From Ligula intestinalis (Eukaryota; Platyhelminthes; Cestoda; Diphyllobothriidea; Diphyllobothriidae): DNA of 64,000 nt. Each line of letters begins with the position of its first letter. Positions within the stretch are counted from its first letter, which is position 1. A model generated the notes under the pieces. The model was not told where the DNA came from and ran no database searches. It worked only from the letters and a program-made list of their open reading frames with translations. Shown here piece by piece: positions 32,860 to 43,572 of the stretch. Position numbers and translations under genes: made by a program. The stretch spans positions 15,987,671-16,051,670 of the forward strand of contig JAYGXS010000007.1 in assembly GCA_036362985.1 (NCBI GenBank), in the 5' to 3' direction.

Positions 32860-34720
32860 ATTATCCTTACGAATTACGAGTGGCATAAGGTCTATCTGCG
32901 GGAATAAGAGCGTCGATTCGTGGGAGGTTAGGGGTGGAGTTAACGCGAAAAAGGAAGCAATGGCCCGCTTCGAGTCTTCTGACCCAAAGAAATGTCATGT
33001 TCGCTAACTGACATCTCTCTGTATAAGAAATAGTGGATCGAGGAAGAACGAATATTTTGCGATTAAGCATACTGTGTACATTTTCGACCTTACCGCGGTC
33101 AGAAGCATTCATTAGACCAAAGAGGGGACAGCAGTATTCTAGGATGGGTAGAACATACATGCGATAAAGTTTTAACTTTATTTCCAGCACAGAGAAATGA
33201 TGTGAATAGGGAGCTCAAGGGCGAAAGCCTTCTTCCCTTAATAAAGTGACTTAAAACCACATATCTGTGCAGCCTTCGCAGATATTCAATGCGCATAAGG
33301 TGACATGCTAGTTTATTTGTGTAGCTTAGACCTAAGTCTTTTATGGTGGATCGTTCTAAAAGTGGAGTATTTTGAAAGACTAGTGGACAAGGAAGCTTGG
33401 CGGGACCAAAACACACGAAACTACACTTGGATGGAGAGAACTCCATCTGCCAGGTACCAACCCAACGTGAGAGTGTAAGTAGGTCCACGTTTTTTTTATC
33501 AATGCATATATTGGCTGTGTCCTAAGAAAATGAGTATATGCATTTGAGGTCATCTGCATAAATGAGATTGTGTGAATTTTTCAGACCAGTCGAAATTTCA
33601 TTTATATATAGAATGAAGAGTAAAGGACCTAATACAGTGCCTTGAAAAACGCCACTCATGATCAGCTGAGCAGTGGAGTAACTATTACCTACTAAGACCT
33701 TCTGGCTGCGGTTAGACAAGTAGAAGTCGATGAAGTCGAGGAGAGGGGACGGATGCCAGCGGCTTCCAATTTTACCAGAAGCCGTCTGTGCGGTACCTTG
33801 TCAAAGGCTTTGCTCAGGTCAAAGTAGATAATAACTGCGGATTGCCGTTCAGTACGGAGGGAAGTGACGTGGTTAAGAAAAGCTAAGTGACACGTCTCGC
33901 ATGATCACCCGGGTAGAAAACCATGCTGCGAGTAGCTTAAAAGCTTGTTTTCTAGGCAAAAATCGAGAATTTGATTAAAAATTATCTTTTCCAGAAGTTT
34001 GGCTAGTGCCACGGTTTTATGAACGCTGCGGTAGTTATTTATGTCCGAACAAGATCATGACTTAAGGACTGGAAGAATAATGGATATCTTCCAAGTTTCA
34101 GGAAAGAAACCATTTAAGAGATAGACTGAAAATATATGGCTAAGTAATTTGGGATAGGTCGAAACTCTTCTGATAAGTGAGTTGGGAATATCGTCAGTTC
34201 CTGAAGAGTGCGAGCATTTTTGGTGACGTATATGCTTTCGAATTACTTCTATGGAGAAATCAATGTTCCCGAGAGTATTGTCTGAGTATGGTTGAAACGA
34301 CGGGACCGGTTCGGATTCTGTCGTAAAATGCTTTGCAAAGAAAGCATTTAACAATTCAGCCTTGTCAGATTCATCGAGTACAAATGTTTATTTTTCATTA
34401 AGCAATGGGGGCATTTCAATTCCTCGTTTTGTGGAGGACCTACGACGAAATAGTTGTGCAACCGATTTCACAGAGTTTGACTCCCTCAGGGCACAAGATT
34501 TCCTGTGCTGGTCACGCGCAAGATGAATCTTGGACGCTAATTCGAAGATCTCGGCGATCCTTAGATGCAAAGACAGTGAACTGCTAGATCGATCTTTCAG
34601 CTGCTTCCCCACTTTCTTAAGCCGAGGCAAAAGAAAATGAGGGACGGTCAATTCTGGTGCGTAGGGTTTCGCAATTTTAGTGGGCATAAATTCCAGCATT
34701 TTATTAGGAACGACCGACAT
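32860..34720 (-). pseudogene. element A reverse transcriptase
   Basis: The minus strand gives SGTDDIPNSLIRR, NGFFPETWKISIILPVLKS, GVFQGTVLGPLLFILYINE, LIYADDLKCIYSF (catalytic Asp pair intact), WQMEFSPSKCSFVCFG, KDLGLSY and LYRMYVLPILEYCCPLFG. It is spread over several frames with stops. The upstream part (34720-34388; RIAEIFELASKIHLARD) is repeated at 49850-50175. Confidence 0.8.
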
Positions 34721-34739
34721 GAGTTCAGCAAGATATGCA

Positions 34740-35461
34740 GCGTCGTTAATGGAGGAGAGACTCTGCCATTCTAATGAGTCAATAAAATTGTTGATTAAGC
34801 TAATGTCTGCGAGGTCATAAGCATGATAGGTACGACCAGCACTAGCCTTTTCCGTAGAGGGAAGTGAAAGGCAACAGTAAATTAATGTGTGATCACTTTG
34901 GAAGATGTCCTGCTTAAAGTCAAGAAAGAGGGGAGCAATACCGTTTGTAAAAACCAGATTTAGGATATGATTCTGTCTTGTTGGAGAACGAACCAGTTGA
35001 GACCAGTTAGAAAAATTAATAGTATCTAGGAGAGGCCAAAATTTAGGTGGACAACATTTTGAAAGCCAGTCGATTTCAGGAAAATTAAAATCTCCAGCAA
35101 TAATTTTAACTTCAAAAGTGGATTCTGAAATAAATTTGAATATCTCACACAGATTTGCATCTTCTTCGGATGAAGAGTTAGGAGGATTATATACACATCC
35201 GATAATCGCCTTTTACCGGGGCGACAGGATAATAGAAGCAAAACAGTAATTTCCAGAGAAGGACGTGCTATTTAGATAAAACGGAAAATGCCTAAATGAC
35301 GTTCTAATACAGAGAAGAAAACCACAACCACGCTTATTTATGCAATCATGACGATAGAGATCATACTCGTCTATGATAAGGGAGGAGTTAGAAATGATTG
35401 GATGGGTCCAATATTTGTTATGCATATAACATCGGGCATTATCTCGAAAGCGATAGCTCAA
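34740..35461 (-). pseudogene. element A endonuclease domain
   Basis: The minus strand, across frames, shows a Gly-rich GCGFLLCI strand, then a VYNPPNSSSEEDANLCEIFKF-like linker, the GDFN catalytic motif within IIAGDFNFPEIDWLS, and SDHTLIYCC. These are the landmarks of the APE endonuclease of CR1-like elements. Multiple frameshifts are present. Confidence 0.65.
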
Positions 35462-35549
35462 AGTTGAGCCATTTTATTTATAACGGACCTGGCATCAAGC
35501 ACTATGAAATCTAGTGTGTTTCGAGTGGCAGGACTATGGCTATCGTTAT

Positions 35550-36884
35550 TCATATACAAGAATTTGGAGGTGGATAGGCAAACTGTAGGCCATTGTTATT
35601 TGGGAAATAAGTACTGCCGGGTATGGAGCTATTTGTATATGGGTAGCCAATAATGGATGGCTGATAAGGTCTGAGATATCTAGGGACCACACTTTCTAGC
35701 ATGGAAAAATGAAGAGAGGATAGACCAAAATAAGCTTCTGGGCCATTTAGGAGGAATGGGGGGAGGCTAGAAGGCATGCAGAAGTTTGCGGGTTCCGGCG
35801 GGTGAGGGTTGGTAGAGGAACTGAGAGGGGGAAACGGTGATATAAAATTAGTGGTGGGGCCGGTTGCGTAAGGACAAGTGGTCCTAATCAGTGAATCTCC
35901 TGTACGGCAACTGCGATTAGATTTGAAACGATACCCGTTTGGGTTACTGCCGTGCAAATCAAAATTTTTCGGGGTTCAGGCCCGACGTGTTCGATAACGC
36001 ATAATACGGGGGAATATGACTCGCACGGTCAAGAGAGGAGCTAGGTTGAGGTGGGGAAGCGGTTGGTCTAAACGCTTTCGACGGTATTGGCGACATTATT
36101 GATGAGCTTGTTGCAGAGTTAAAGGCAACGCAATTGATCGATCGTTGGACAGAGAATGTATTCAGACTAGTTGTTATCGCAGTAGATGGTGGAGGGGCGG
36201 GGCTTGCAGGTCCCAACATCGAGAGGGATGGGCTAACTGGTGCACTGATGTTTATGGGCCTATGACTAGAAATCGGAACTACGACCAGCCTTAAGAACAG
36301 TAGGCGGAGAAGTTATTGGTCTATTTAACTGGAGAGCCGCATTTCTTCGCTCCATTGGTGTAAGATCTCGGCAGAGGAAACTTTTAGTGATTTCCAAATA
36401 TTGAGGAATGCAACCTCGTTGTGCAAAGATTTATTCCACCTCGATCGTAGGGTGGATTCTTGCTTCCCGATTGGAGGCACTTTGCTTCCGCAATTTTGTA
36501 GTTGAACCCGCCCGAGCATAGAAAATCTCTTGCAATATCAAAACGCTGACTAAGTTTGGAGGCGTTTTTAAGTATAAATTTATTATTACGCTTTTGTCTA
36601 TCAAAAGCTTCCGTGGTTATTCGGTGGACGAGGGAGTCTAGCTTTTTGCAGTCTTAAAAATGTACATCGGATAACTGTCCTTCAAAGAGGCTCCCTAGTA
36701 TTGACAAAACAGACCCAATCTTCAGCATGAAGTCATTACAATTCTGTAATGCAGATAAATCAAGTTGATTAGCCTTGACAATGGGCTGCATGTTGATATC
36801 AAGGCATTGGCTAGTAGGTGTGGTCATGCACCGCTTTGGTCTGGGGGCAGATATCCTACGATTAGCTGTAATTTTTGTTCTCAT
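35550..36884 (-). pseudogene. element A ORF1 protein
   Basis: The N-terminal part (LDLSALQNCNDF..KIGSVLSILGSLF) resembles the start of ORF1 at 50310 (LSAHLNLTNFIDKYEPVCNIL). Next comes a segment with RSRWNKSLHNEVAFLNIW, like the RNA-binding fold region there. A Ser/Pro-rich tail follows (35957-35550). It is broken into several frames. ORF1 proteins of this type bind element RNA. Confidence 0.5.
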
Positions 36885-36890
36885 AATTTG

Positions 36891-37300
36891 ATAGAAATAT
36901 GATTTAAAAGTGAGAAGGTCTAGAAAAACTCAGCCTATAGGATTTTACCACAGTTGGTTGTCAAAAGCCCTTCAAAATTGTTAAACAAACTGTATTAATT
37001 ATTACGTTCAGAAAAACCAGTTTATCTGATTTTCAGACTATGACTTACGACAAATAATCAGCGTTAAAATAACAAATACTGTAGCTATTTGTTAATAAGC
37101 ACTTTGAATTTATTTATAAAAATGCATTCAACATTGGGAAACGACTCAGCCTTTGAATGTCTCGAGAATATTCGGATCTTGACGATGTCTTTTACTAGGC
37201 CGAGATTTTGTTGCGAATGGTTTCAGCCACAATAGAGGAACTCACATTGCTAAATTTCAAACACAACAAATGAACAGTCTCCTTAAGATTCTTTTGCGAT
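36891..37300. other. AT-rich spacer
   Basis: Nothing recognised between element A and a gag fragment. Confidence 0.5.
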
Positions 37301-37309
37301 TTTTGTGTG

Positions 37310-37860
37310 AATTCGGTAGCCTTCGTTCGAGGCCTGAGGGTTGGGTCGACCGTGATGATGAAATACAGTCTGCAGTCGATGCAGAATACGGAGTATGTTG
37401 CTCGAATTTAGCGGTGACATTTGACTTAGCAGATTGCGAAATATTGCATTCCTTGCTGCGGACCGTGGCGTGTTGGATAGATGGATAAAAGTTACCACTA
37501 GGATAGCATTCTATAATACAATCTGCGTGTTGGCTAGTTTGTCAAGCGATTTGCTCCATCCAAATTGTGTGAAAACTCTCATTGTCCAGCTGGCTACCAG
37601 CCACCAAAGGGCGCATGTGACGCATGAGATGCGAAGGCTTCTGGTCATCCAAATAAACTGGTGTGATTGATTCGTGCAACATACTCTCAGTCGATTTGGC
37701 TGTCTGCTGGATAACTGAATCTTTCAGTTGTGAGTAAAGCTTATCTTCTGGTATAGGATGTAGGAGATTCTGGGTGGCTGTTGGCACATCGAAGGCTAGC
37801 GATGGTGTGACGTATGAGTACTTAATAGACTCGCAAGTAATGCAACGTGTCAAAAGACGG
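37310..37860 (-). pseudogene. Gypsy-type gag fragment
   Basis: The minus strand reads KPSHLMRHMRPLVAGSQLDNE followed by ESFHTIWMEQI, the conserved core of gag in flatworm Gypsy elements (PSQLLRxM..LDxxxxxxLWxxxLP). After a frame change it runs on (SNTPRSAARNAIFRNLLSQM). No LTR is seen beside it. Confidence 0.55.
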
Positions 37861-38255
37861 CCTCAAACCAAACAAACCAAACTCAAGAGTTGCTGAGAGC
37901 AAAAGGAAGGAGCTTAATGGAAAAGATATTAACGTCGGGAGAGGCTATGTATGTTTTCGTATCGTTGCTTGTCTCAACCATAGTAAAAAAAGAAAATACC
38001 TGCACGAAAATAAAAGTTTTGTCATCACTTGTAATAGCTTAATATGGTCAGTGTCTAAAAAATTAACTAACTATTTTTAGAATAGTTGTAACGCAAAACC
38101 TACAGAGTGGTGGCTTAACTGCTATAAACTTTGGTGATAGACAAAAATTATTGAAAATTGTAAAGCGAAAATGGGAGCGAGAATATTCAAGACTAACGAA
38201 ATCCAGATATTCTTTCGTAGCAGTAGTCGGAAAGAGAAGGTTTTCTTGGCTAGAT
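37861..38255. other. no feature seen
   Basis: AT-rich spacer; no domain or repeat recognised. Confidence 0.45.
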
Positions 38256-38259
38256 TTGA

Positions 38260-38420
38260 TAGCCACGTTTGCTGGCTGTTTACTAACCGATTGGAAATCC
38301 ACACAGATCACACCGTTGTATAAAGATGGCCGTAACGTCGCCGCAAACAATAACAGACCAATCCGTCTTACTTCAATTTACTGCGAAATTGTGGAAAAGG
38401 TAATAGAGTGAATGGTCTAC
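38260..38420 (+). pseudogene. short non-LTR reverse transcriptase fragment
   Basis: The plus strand reads WKSTQITPLYKDGR, then NNNRPIRLTSIYCEIVEKVIE, reverse transcriptase motifs 0-1 of a non-LTR element. It is cut off at about 38430-38458, where minus-strand element D begins, giving a head-to-head junction of two RT fragments. Confidence 0.65.
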
Positions 38421-38457
38421 TATGCTGAAAACAATCTGGAACGTCGTTTACAAAAAG

Positions 38458-39223
38458 TCAAAATAGGAGCGGCCCTCGTACACTACCCTGGATAACTCCA
38501 TTCCTCACATGCGTGGGGTTGCAGATAACATTGGAAATTTTAACTCGTTGTGTGCGAGCATCCAAATAGGAAGATATTAAGTTGAGGAGCTTGCTATCTA
38601 TGTCAAAAGAGGTCAGTTTCAGAAGGAAGAGGTTATAATCAACCCGATCAAAGGCCTTAGTAAGATAGAAATAGACGGTAAAAAAGGGCAAAACCGATGT
38701 CTCTAGATTGTAGCACATAATCAAAGAAACAGAGCTGGCAGGTGTCACAAGAACTTTTCTCGAGAAATCCATGTTGGGCTGCGCTAAGCAGGCTGTTTCC
38801 TGTCAAGTGATGCATCATCTTTTCTTTGATCAAGGTCTCCAAGATCTTCGAGGCTGCGGAAAGTGTATTTATTGGCCAAAAGTTGTCAAATTACATCGAT
38901 CGGCCATGCTTGCGAATAGGTATAATGTGCGATTCCTTCCACAACGAAGGAAACTTTCCGCTCTCATGAGCAAGATTAAATATATTGCACAGAAAACACG
39001 GAAAAATATCATTCGCTTCAGCTTTTAGAAGGCTTACTGGAACGCCCTCTGGTCCTCGACTATAAGCTTGACGATAGCGACGGATGGCTGCGGTAACGTC
39101 CCAGACGGTAAAACTTATGGTTTCGAGGACGATAACCGTCCAAGCCCGGATAGCCAGAAGTGTGGCGAACGAGTTTCCGCTAAACGTTTTGGACAGAAAT
39201 GCATTGAACCTATTGGCGGTCAA
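38458..39223 (-). pseudogene. element D reverse transcriptase, N-terminal half
   Basis: The minus strand shows SRGPEGVPVSLLK, GKFPSLWKESHIIPIRKHG, SAAQHGFLEKSSC, AFDRVDYNLFLLKL and RNGVIQGSVRGPLLF, spread over three frames. It is missing from the catalytic motif onward. Confidence 0.7.
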
Positions 39224-39224
39224 C

Positions 39225-40352
39225 TTAGCGTTGACTATGGGGTTTCCTTAGGCGTCTTGAAGTATGGGGTGTTGCGCTTTCCTCTGCGCTTTGACTGTGC
39301 GTGAAAAGTTTCGCAACATTAAAAGAAGGGTTTTCAGCGAAGTTAGCCTCATCGGCTATCTGCTTTTCTTCGTAGAGCTTCTTGGTCTGCTCAAAGATCA
39401 GTGTGACCAAGGGCAGAACGGAGGTGTCTTTCTGCTGATGCAAACGACGAGAGAGTCTACGCAGCCTATGGCGGAAAGACAGAGGAAGGTACACTTCATC
39501 CTTGACATGTATTACCTTCTTACGTGGGACAAATTGGAGGATGAGTGTATCCAGCACTTTGTATAGTGTATCAGTACAAAAATGTACATCCAAACATTGG
39601 AAAAATTCAGACCAGTCGAGAGCGTTTAGATGTGTCAGATATGCCGCCGTATTTGCTGATCGGAAGTCATGATAAAAACTATATTTCTGGGAAAATGTTT
39701 CGTTGGCCTCTAGTTCTAGTGTGGTAACAACTGTGAGATGTTTTGAACTCCCAAGTGCGTCTGACACCGGATGTGGTTCACACCCCCTACGAAAAATAAG
39801 ATCCAATATGTTTGCTCCTTGAGTGGGAAAATAGACTGCCTGCTCCCACATGCCGACATCTACAGCCTTAAGTAAGTCCTCAAACTTTGAAGGACCGGAT
39901 GGTGGAAACCATTGCACGTCAGGAAGTTTAAAATCGCCTGCAATCAAGCAATAATTAAGATTCAAGTCGGCTGCAGCATGAAATGCTTGTGAGAGACAAA
40001 GTACGCAGTCCACATTGGCATTAGGTGGACAATAAACACAGCCAACGAGTAAAGAGTATTAGTTCTTTAGAACAACCCGCAGCCAGCAGCACTCCTCCAC
40101 CGCCGTGAATTGTGGATAGTCCAACGGGAGAACTGTAAGAGGCTGCTTAATAAAGATGCAAATTCCTCCGCCACGGCCATTGTTTCGATCATTCCGTATG
40201 CATGCATAGTCTAGAACAGAGAGTTCAGTGTCAGTTACACAGGCCGATGTCCATTTCTCAGTTACCATAACAATGTCTGGGCGGTTGACGAAAACCAGAA
40301 TCTGGAGCAAGAGCATTTTAATAAGCAGTGATCTGGCATTTAAAACGACCAA
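39225..40352 (-). pseudogene. element D endonuclease and linker
   Basis: Two frames: 40352-40059 (NARSLLIK, VNRPDIVMVTEKW, NDRNNGRGGGICIFIK) and 40013-39225 (LIAGDFKLPDVQWF, ILDLIF, SSKHLTVVTTL, then the basic linker toward RT). GDFN is changed to GDFK and SDH to SKH, so catalytic residues are lost. Confidence 0.7.
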
Positions 40353-40861
40353 TTTAAGAGGGCATGTCTTTCGATTCGGTGACGGGACAGCTAGGCTGTC
40401 ACTGTTACCGGCGACTTAAACTATTCCTCCCTCTCTTATTCTGAGATTTTTATCGCCATTGGTTCTCCGTTTCTCAAACTCTATTATTAACTTTTTCATT
40501 TTCATCCGCTCTTTCAACTCGTAATACGGCGGGGAAAAAACTTGCGAATGCAGACTCCGTAAGGATGGTTTGCGCTCTAGCAAAAGTTGCGCCTGTGCTT
40601 CAGTTCCTAAAATACCTTTAAGAGGTCGTGGCCAAGAATTTGATTCTGGAGCTGTTTGAGCCTTCTATATGCGAAAGGTCTTAAGAGTGCGGAATGACTT
40701 GCCTGGTTTTAGCAACGGTTTGGTGTATACTCTCATAAGATTCACGTCATAGTCCAATCGTTCTTGTGGATTTGTTGACGCGAACTCTGAAGCCCCCTTT
40801 ACAACTATTTTCTGCTTGCGACTCAATGGGGCATCCGTTGCTAGCTCAAGTGTTTCGACCG

Positions 40862-41116
40862 AGCGAGTACTTGCAACCGGTACACTCGGTTCGATAGGTC
40901 CTGCTGTACTGGCTATCGGATTAGCTGAGTGCAAACCCGTGACCCGTTTGGCCTNNNNNNNNNNTGAGCGAGAATCTGTTTCCGGTACACTCGGTTCGAT
41001 AGGTCCTGCTGTACTGGCTATCGGATTAGCTGAGTGCAAACCCGTGACACGTTTAGCCTTTCCAGCCGTATGCTTCGGGTAAGTTGAGTGCACACCCGTG
41101 ATCCGTTTAGCCTTTT
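40862..41116. repeat. tandem repeat of about 95-105 bp interrupted by a 10-N gap
   Basis: 40880-40943 and 40984-41047 are essentially identical, and 41060-41116 is a partial third unit. The array encodes the repeated peptide of element D ORF1. Confidence 0.8.
40955..40964. other. assembly gap, 10 N
   Basis: Ten unknown bases inside a tandem repeat. Confidence 0.99.
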
Positions 41117-41665
41117 AAGCCCTATGCTTCTTTGGCCTTATGATCTTATCGAACTCTTTATCATCGCTTTCTGGTGCAGCGTCGAGCAACAATGTGGCGC
41201 AAGGATGCAAATCCAGATCATTGCTAATGCTGCTTGAGCCGAGTAACGGTGGCGAAGACTGCCGACTTATTTGAATTTCTTTGCGATCAATCGTAACATC
41301 CGCTGGTTTACTTGGTTCGGCAGATGATATGCGAGTTTAAGGTTTAGCAGCCGAGGCTATCTGAGCATAAGAACTTTTATTTACTCCCAGTTTTTGACCG
41401 ACAAGGGCTGTTTTAACCGCTGGATAAAAAAATATGCGTTTAAAGATAATCTATTTCTTGTTTCAGTTTATTTACCTCGTGGTAAAGTTTTTGCTTGATC
41501 TCGGAAAACTCCTGGCGGAGGACGAAGTCCTCACAGTTTAACTTCGGTAAACTTAGTAGACATCTTGGCCGTTTGGCGGGAGTTGAACGATTAATAAAAT
41601 TATCCAAACGGCCATATCGGTAGTTACTTTCTCATTCTATATTGATTTTTTTATCAGGGACTTAT

Positions 41666-41757
41666 GTCGAAGTGGTCGAGCTGCCTGAGGCGCTAACACC
41701 GCTAGTAACCTGATTTTGCGATCCGGGTTCGAGATCCGACGGTGGCGACACTTTTTT
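41666..41757 (+). tRNA. degenerate class II tRNA-like sequence (pseudo-tRNA or SINE head)
   Basis: It begins GTCGAAGTGGTCGAG and ends GGTGGCGAC, giving four clean acceptor pairs plus a wobble. AGTGGTCGAGC..TGAGGCGC resembles the D-arm/A-box of Ser/Leu tRNAs, GGGTTCGAGATCC resembles the T-arm/B-box with an extra base, and a T7 Pol III terminator follows at 41752. The anticodon stem does not pair convincingly. It is therefore called a pseudo-tRNA or the head of a SINE, not a working tRNA gene. Confidence 0.35.
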
Positions 41758-41857
41758 TGATAACGGACTTGTAGCATCTAAGTTCTGCATGCTTGTTAGG
41801 ATTATAAGTGCAACGAAGAGCGTCTGATACTGCCTATTTAGTTGAAAGCTGAACTTA

Positions 41858-41965
41858 AGAGCCCGTAAGCGTGACACGGAGAGAAGACTAGTTTGCCAGA
41901 TCTTGGAAGTTTACTGAGACAAGCACGTTAAAGCAAATCAGAGTAAGTCCGTCAGTGAGTCACTT
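41858..41965 (-). repeat. LTR fragment related to 30168-30270
   Basis: Shares GAGCCCGTAAG, GAGAAGAC, a GCCAG block, and GAGACAAGCACGTTA (CAGACAAGCACCTTA at 30.2 kb) in order. It is a solo fragment of the Gypsy family seen at 30-31.7 kb. Confidence 0.55.
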
Positions 41966-42034
41966 ATACAACGAAATGTGTTTGGTTATAAAATTGCCTT
42001 AAGAATAACGTAAGGGTCACATTTATCCTTAATA

Positions 42035-42313
42035 TTATGACAAAATCAGGATAAGGGTATGCAACAACTCAGTGATATAACGACTCAGTCTCTGATTTTT
42101 TCCCTTTCTACGACGGAGGGTAGAAACTGTGATCAGACCGTCGGCGTGACGTTCAGAGATTAGCAGAGGTTGTGGCTTGAAGTTACAGTTGGGATTTATG
42201 CTCGCATAAGGGAAAAGTCCACCGCAGAGGAGTTTTTTACAAAATTGACACGTCCAAGAAGCGATTTTCAAACTTTGGAAATAATCCACAGCAGAGGAAT
42301 TGTTCAGAGCCAC
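42035..42313 (-). pseudogene. unrecognised 92-codon frame
   Basis: The minus-strand frame has IASWTCQFCKKLLCGGLF and an ERHADGLITVSTLRRRKGKN stretch. The latter has the look of a non-LTR endonuclease N-terminus (self-name-strand followed by a basic stretch), but no catalytic motif can be confirmed. It may be part of a degraded non-LTR element. Confidence 0.25.
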
Positions 42314-42356
42314 CGGATTGAGATGTCCACGTAAATAATTTCAAACTTTGGAAATA
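42266..42356. repeat. 18-bp perfect direct repeat pair
   Basis: TTTCAAACTTTGGAAATA occurs at 42266-42283 and 42339-42356, 55 bp apart. It could be a target-site duplication around a tiny insertion, or a local duplication. Confidence 0.75.
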
Positions 42357-42469
42357 TACAGTCAATTCTTGAATAATTTCCAAGAAGCGTGTCTTCTACA
42401 CTGAGATAGAGACTTAAAACACGTTGGCTCGAAAAACTTGAAATTTAAAAACAATACAAGCATGGACTG

Positions 42470-43260
42470 ATCAGCAATGGAGTCTTGTTTGCAGATAATA
42501 TTAAGATATTGCAACCCATCAGAAACACTCATGATGAACAAACTCTGCAAGAAGGACTTGACCGCCTAGATGAATGGTCCAAAAATGGTTAATGCGGTTA
42601 ATGGTTAATGCGGTTCACATTGCGGCTCAAGACGAAGAAATTGAGCGCGACGAGTGACTCTCACAACTACGTACTCGATGGAAGGTGCCTGTCGAACTTG
42701 ACTGAACAAAAAGATCTGGGTATCACTATTGTGTCATCCCTGAAGCCATCTTTGCAGTGTGTTAGGGCTGCCAAGAGGGCGAACTTTTGTTGACATAGAT
42801 AAAAAACTATTCGGCAAAATATACGGAACATTTATTCGTTCACATTTGGAATATGGCGTTCAGTCCTGGTGACCATGGTTGCAAAAAGATTACCAGATGC
42901 TGGAAAGAGTTCAACGAAAGGCACTGAAAATTGTGATGGCCTAAAGTCTTCATCTTACGAATGTAGACTAGAAGAACTTAAAATTTTTCCTCTTGAGTAC
43001 AGGAAAATCGGAGTTGACCTCATACAGACTTACCGGCTCGTGAGGAATTGAGTGTGCTCTGAATTTTGATGACTTCTTCGCATTCGCCACTCCAACCAAC
43101 CTCCTTGGGAATTCCCTCAAACTGCAGGAAACCTTATCCTATCTAGATATTCGCAAGCAGTCGTTATCACAACGAGTCATCGGTGCCTGAAACGGACTGC
43201 CCGAGGAGGTCGTAATGAAAAACTCCATAGATGCATTCAAACGAAAACTGTATGCACAAG
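42470..43260 (+). pseudogene. non-LTR reverse transcriptase C-terminal fragment (element G)
   Basis: The plus strand reads FADNIKILQPI (catalytic FADD changed to FADN), LDRLDEWS, LTEQKDLGITIVSSLKPS, IRNIYSFTFGIWRS in a shifted frame corresponding to KIYGTFIRSHLEYG, LEELKIFPLEYRK and DLIQTYRLVR. It is the same clade as elements C and F. It is 5'-truncated and broken by several frameshifts. Confidence 0.7.
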
Positions 43261-43572
43261 GAAGCACTAGTAATCTACGCATTGACCAAACCTATAGATT
43301 AAACTTTTGCATATTTATATCTTACTCACTATTTTATCGTAACATATCTTATGTTGAATATTTCATGTATACTGTTTTCAATACGGTCTTCAAGGGCATT
43401 GCCTACTACCCTAAATATACTGAACTACACTGAACTATGCCCGTTGATGTATGAATTATCGGAGTGCATGACCTCAAATAAATTTTGCACCTTTTCTGGA
43501 TTGGCAAACTCCAATGATGCGAGTTTTGTCCTGTATGAACACATGCCTTATATTAAGGATTGGTAGGCACAC
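43261..43572. other. 3' flank of element G, no gene
   Basis: AT-rich sequence, probably its 3' UTR and tail (repeated ACTGAACTA-like end near 43430). Confidence 0.4.

Larger units (their letters stand above)
31812..36890 (-). mobile_element. CR1-like non-LTR retrotransposon, nearly full length (element A)
   Basis: About 5 kb on the minus strand: ORF1 (36884-35550), endonuclease (about 35461-34740), reverse transcriptase (about 34720-32860), a long 3' UTR (32660-31858) and a 3'-terminal hairpin (31845-31857) followed by an ATTT-rich tail. Frames are broken in every domain, so it is inactive. A second, 5'-truncated copy of its 3' UTR is at 47677-48335, and a further fragment is at 49850-50175. 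CR1-clade membership is inferred from the architecture and RT motifs. Confidence 0.75.
40665..41560 (-). pseudogene. element D ORF1 with tandem peptide repeat and assembly gap
   Basis: The start near 41560 reads MSTKFTEVKL, a frame change, then FVLRQEFSEIKQKLYHEVNKL, a coiled coil. Further on a unit of about 31 residues (AKRVTGLHSANP..TAGPIEPSVP) is repeated, with a third partial unit (ITGVHSTYPKHTAGKAK). The 10 N gap (40955-40964) sits at the unit border, so the copy number is probably collapsed. The C-terminal part (SRKQKIVVKGASEF) is not recognised. Confidence 0.5.
38440..41650 (-). mobile_element. CR1-like non-LTR retrotransposon, 3'-truncated (element D)
   Basis: The minus strand carries ORF1 (41560-40665), endonuclease (40352-39700), linker and the first half of the reverse transcriptase (39223-38458), ending after GSVRGPLLF, before the catalytic YADD. 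A 10-N assembly gap lies within ORF1. The truncation at 38440 is 3', which is unusual for target-primed insertion, so later deletion or rearrangement is likely. Confidence 0.7.

Noticed and set aside
40816..41082. Plus-strand 88-codon repeat-rich frame
   Set aside because: Antisense of the tandem repeat in element D ORF1.
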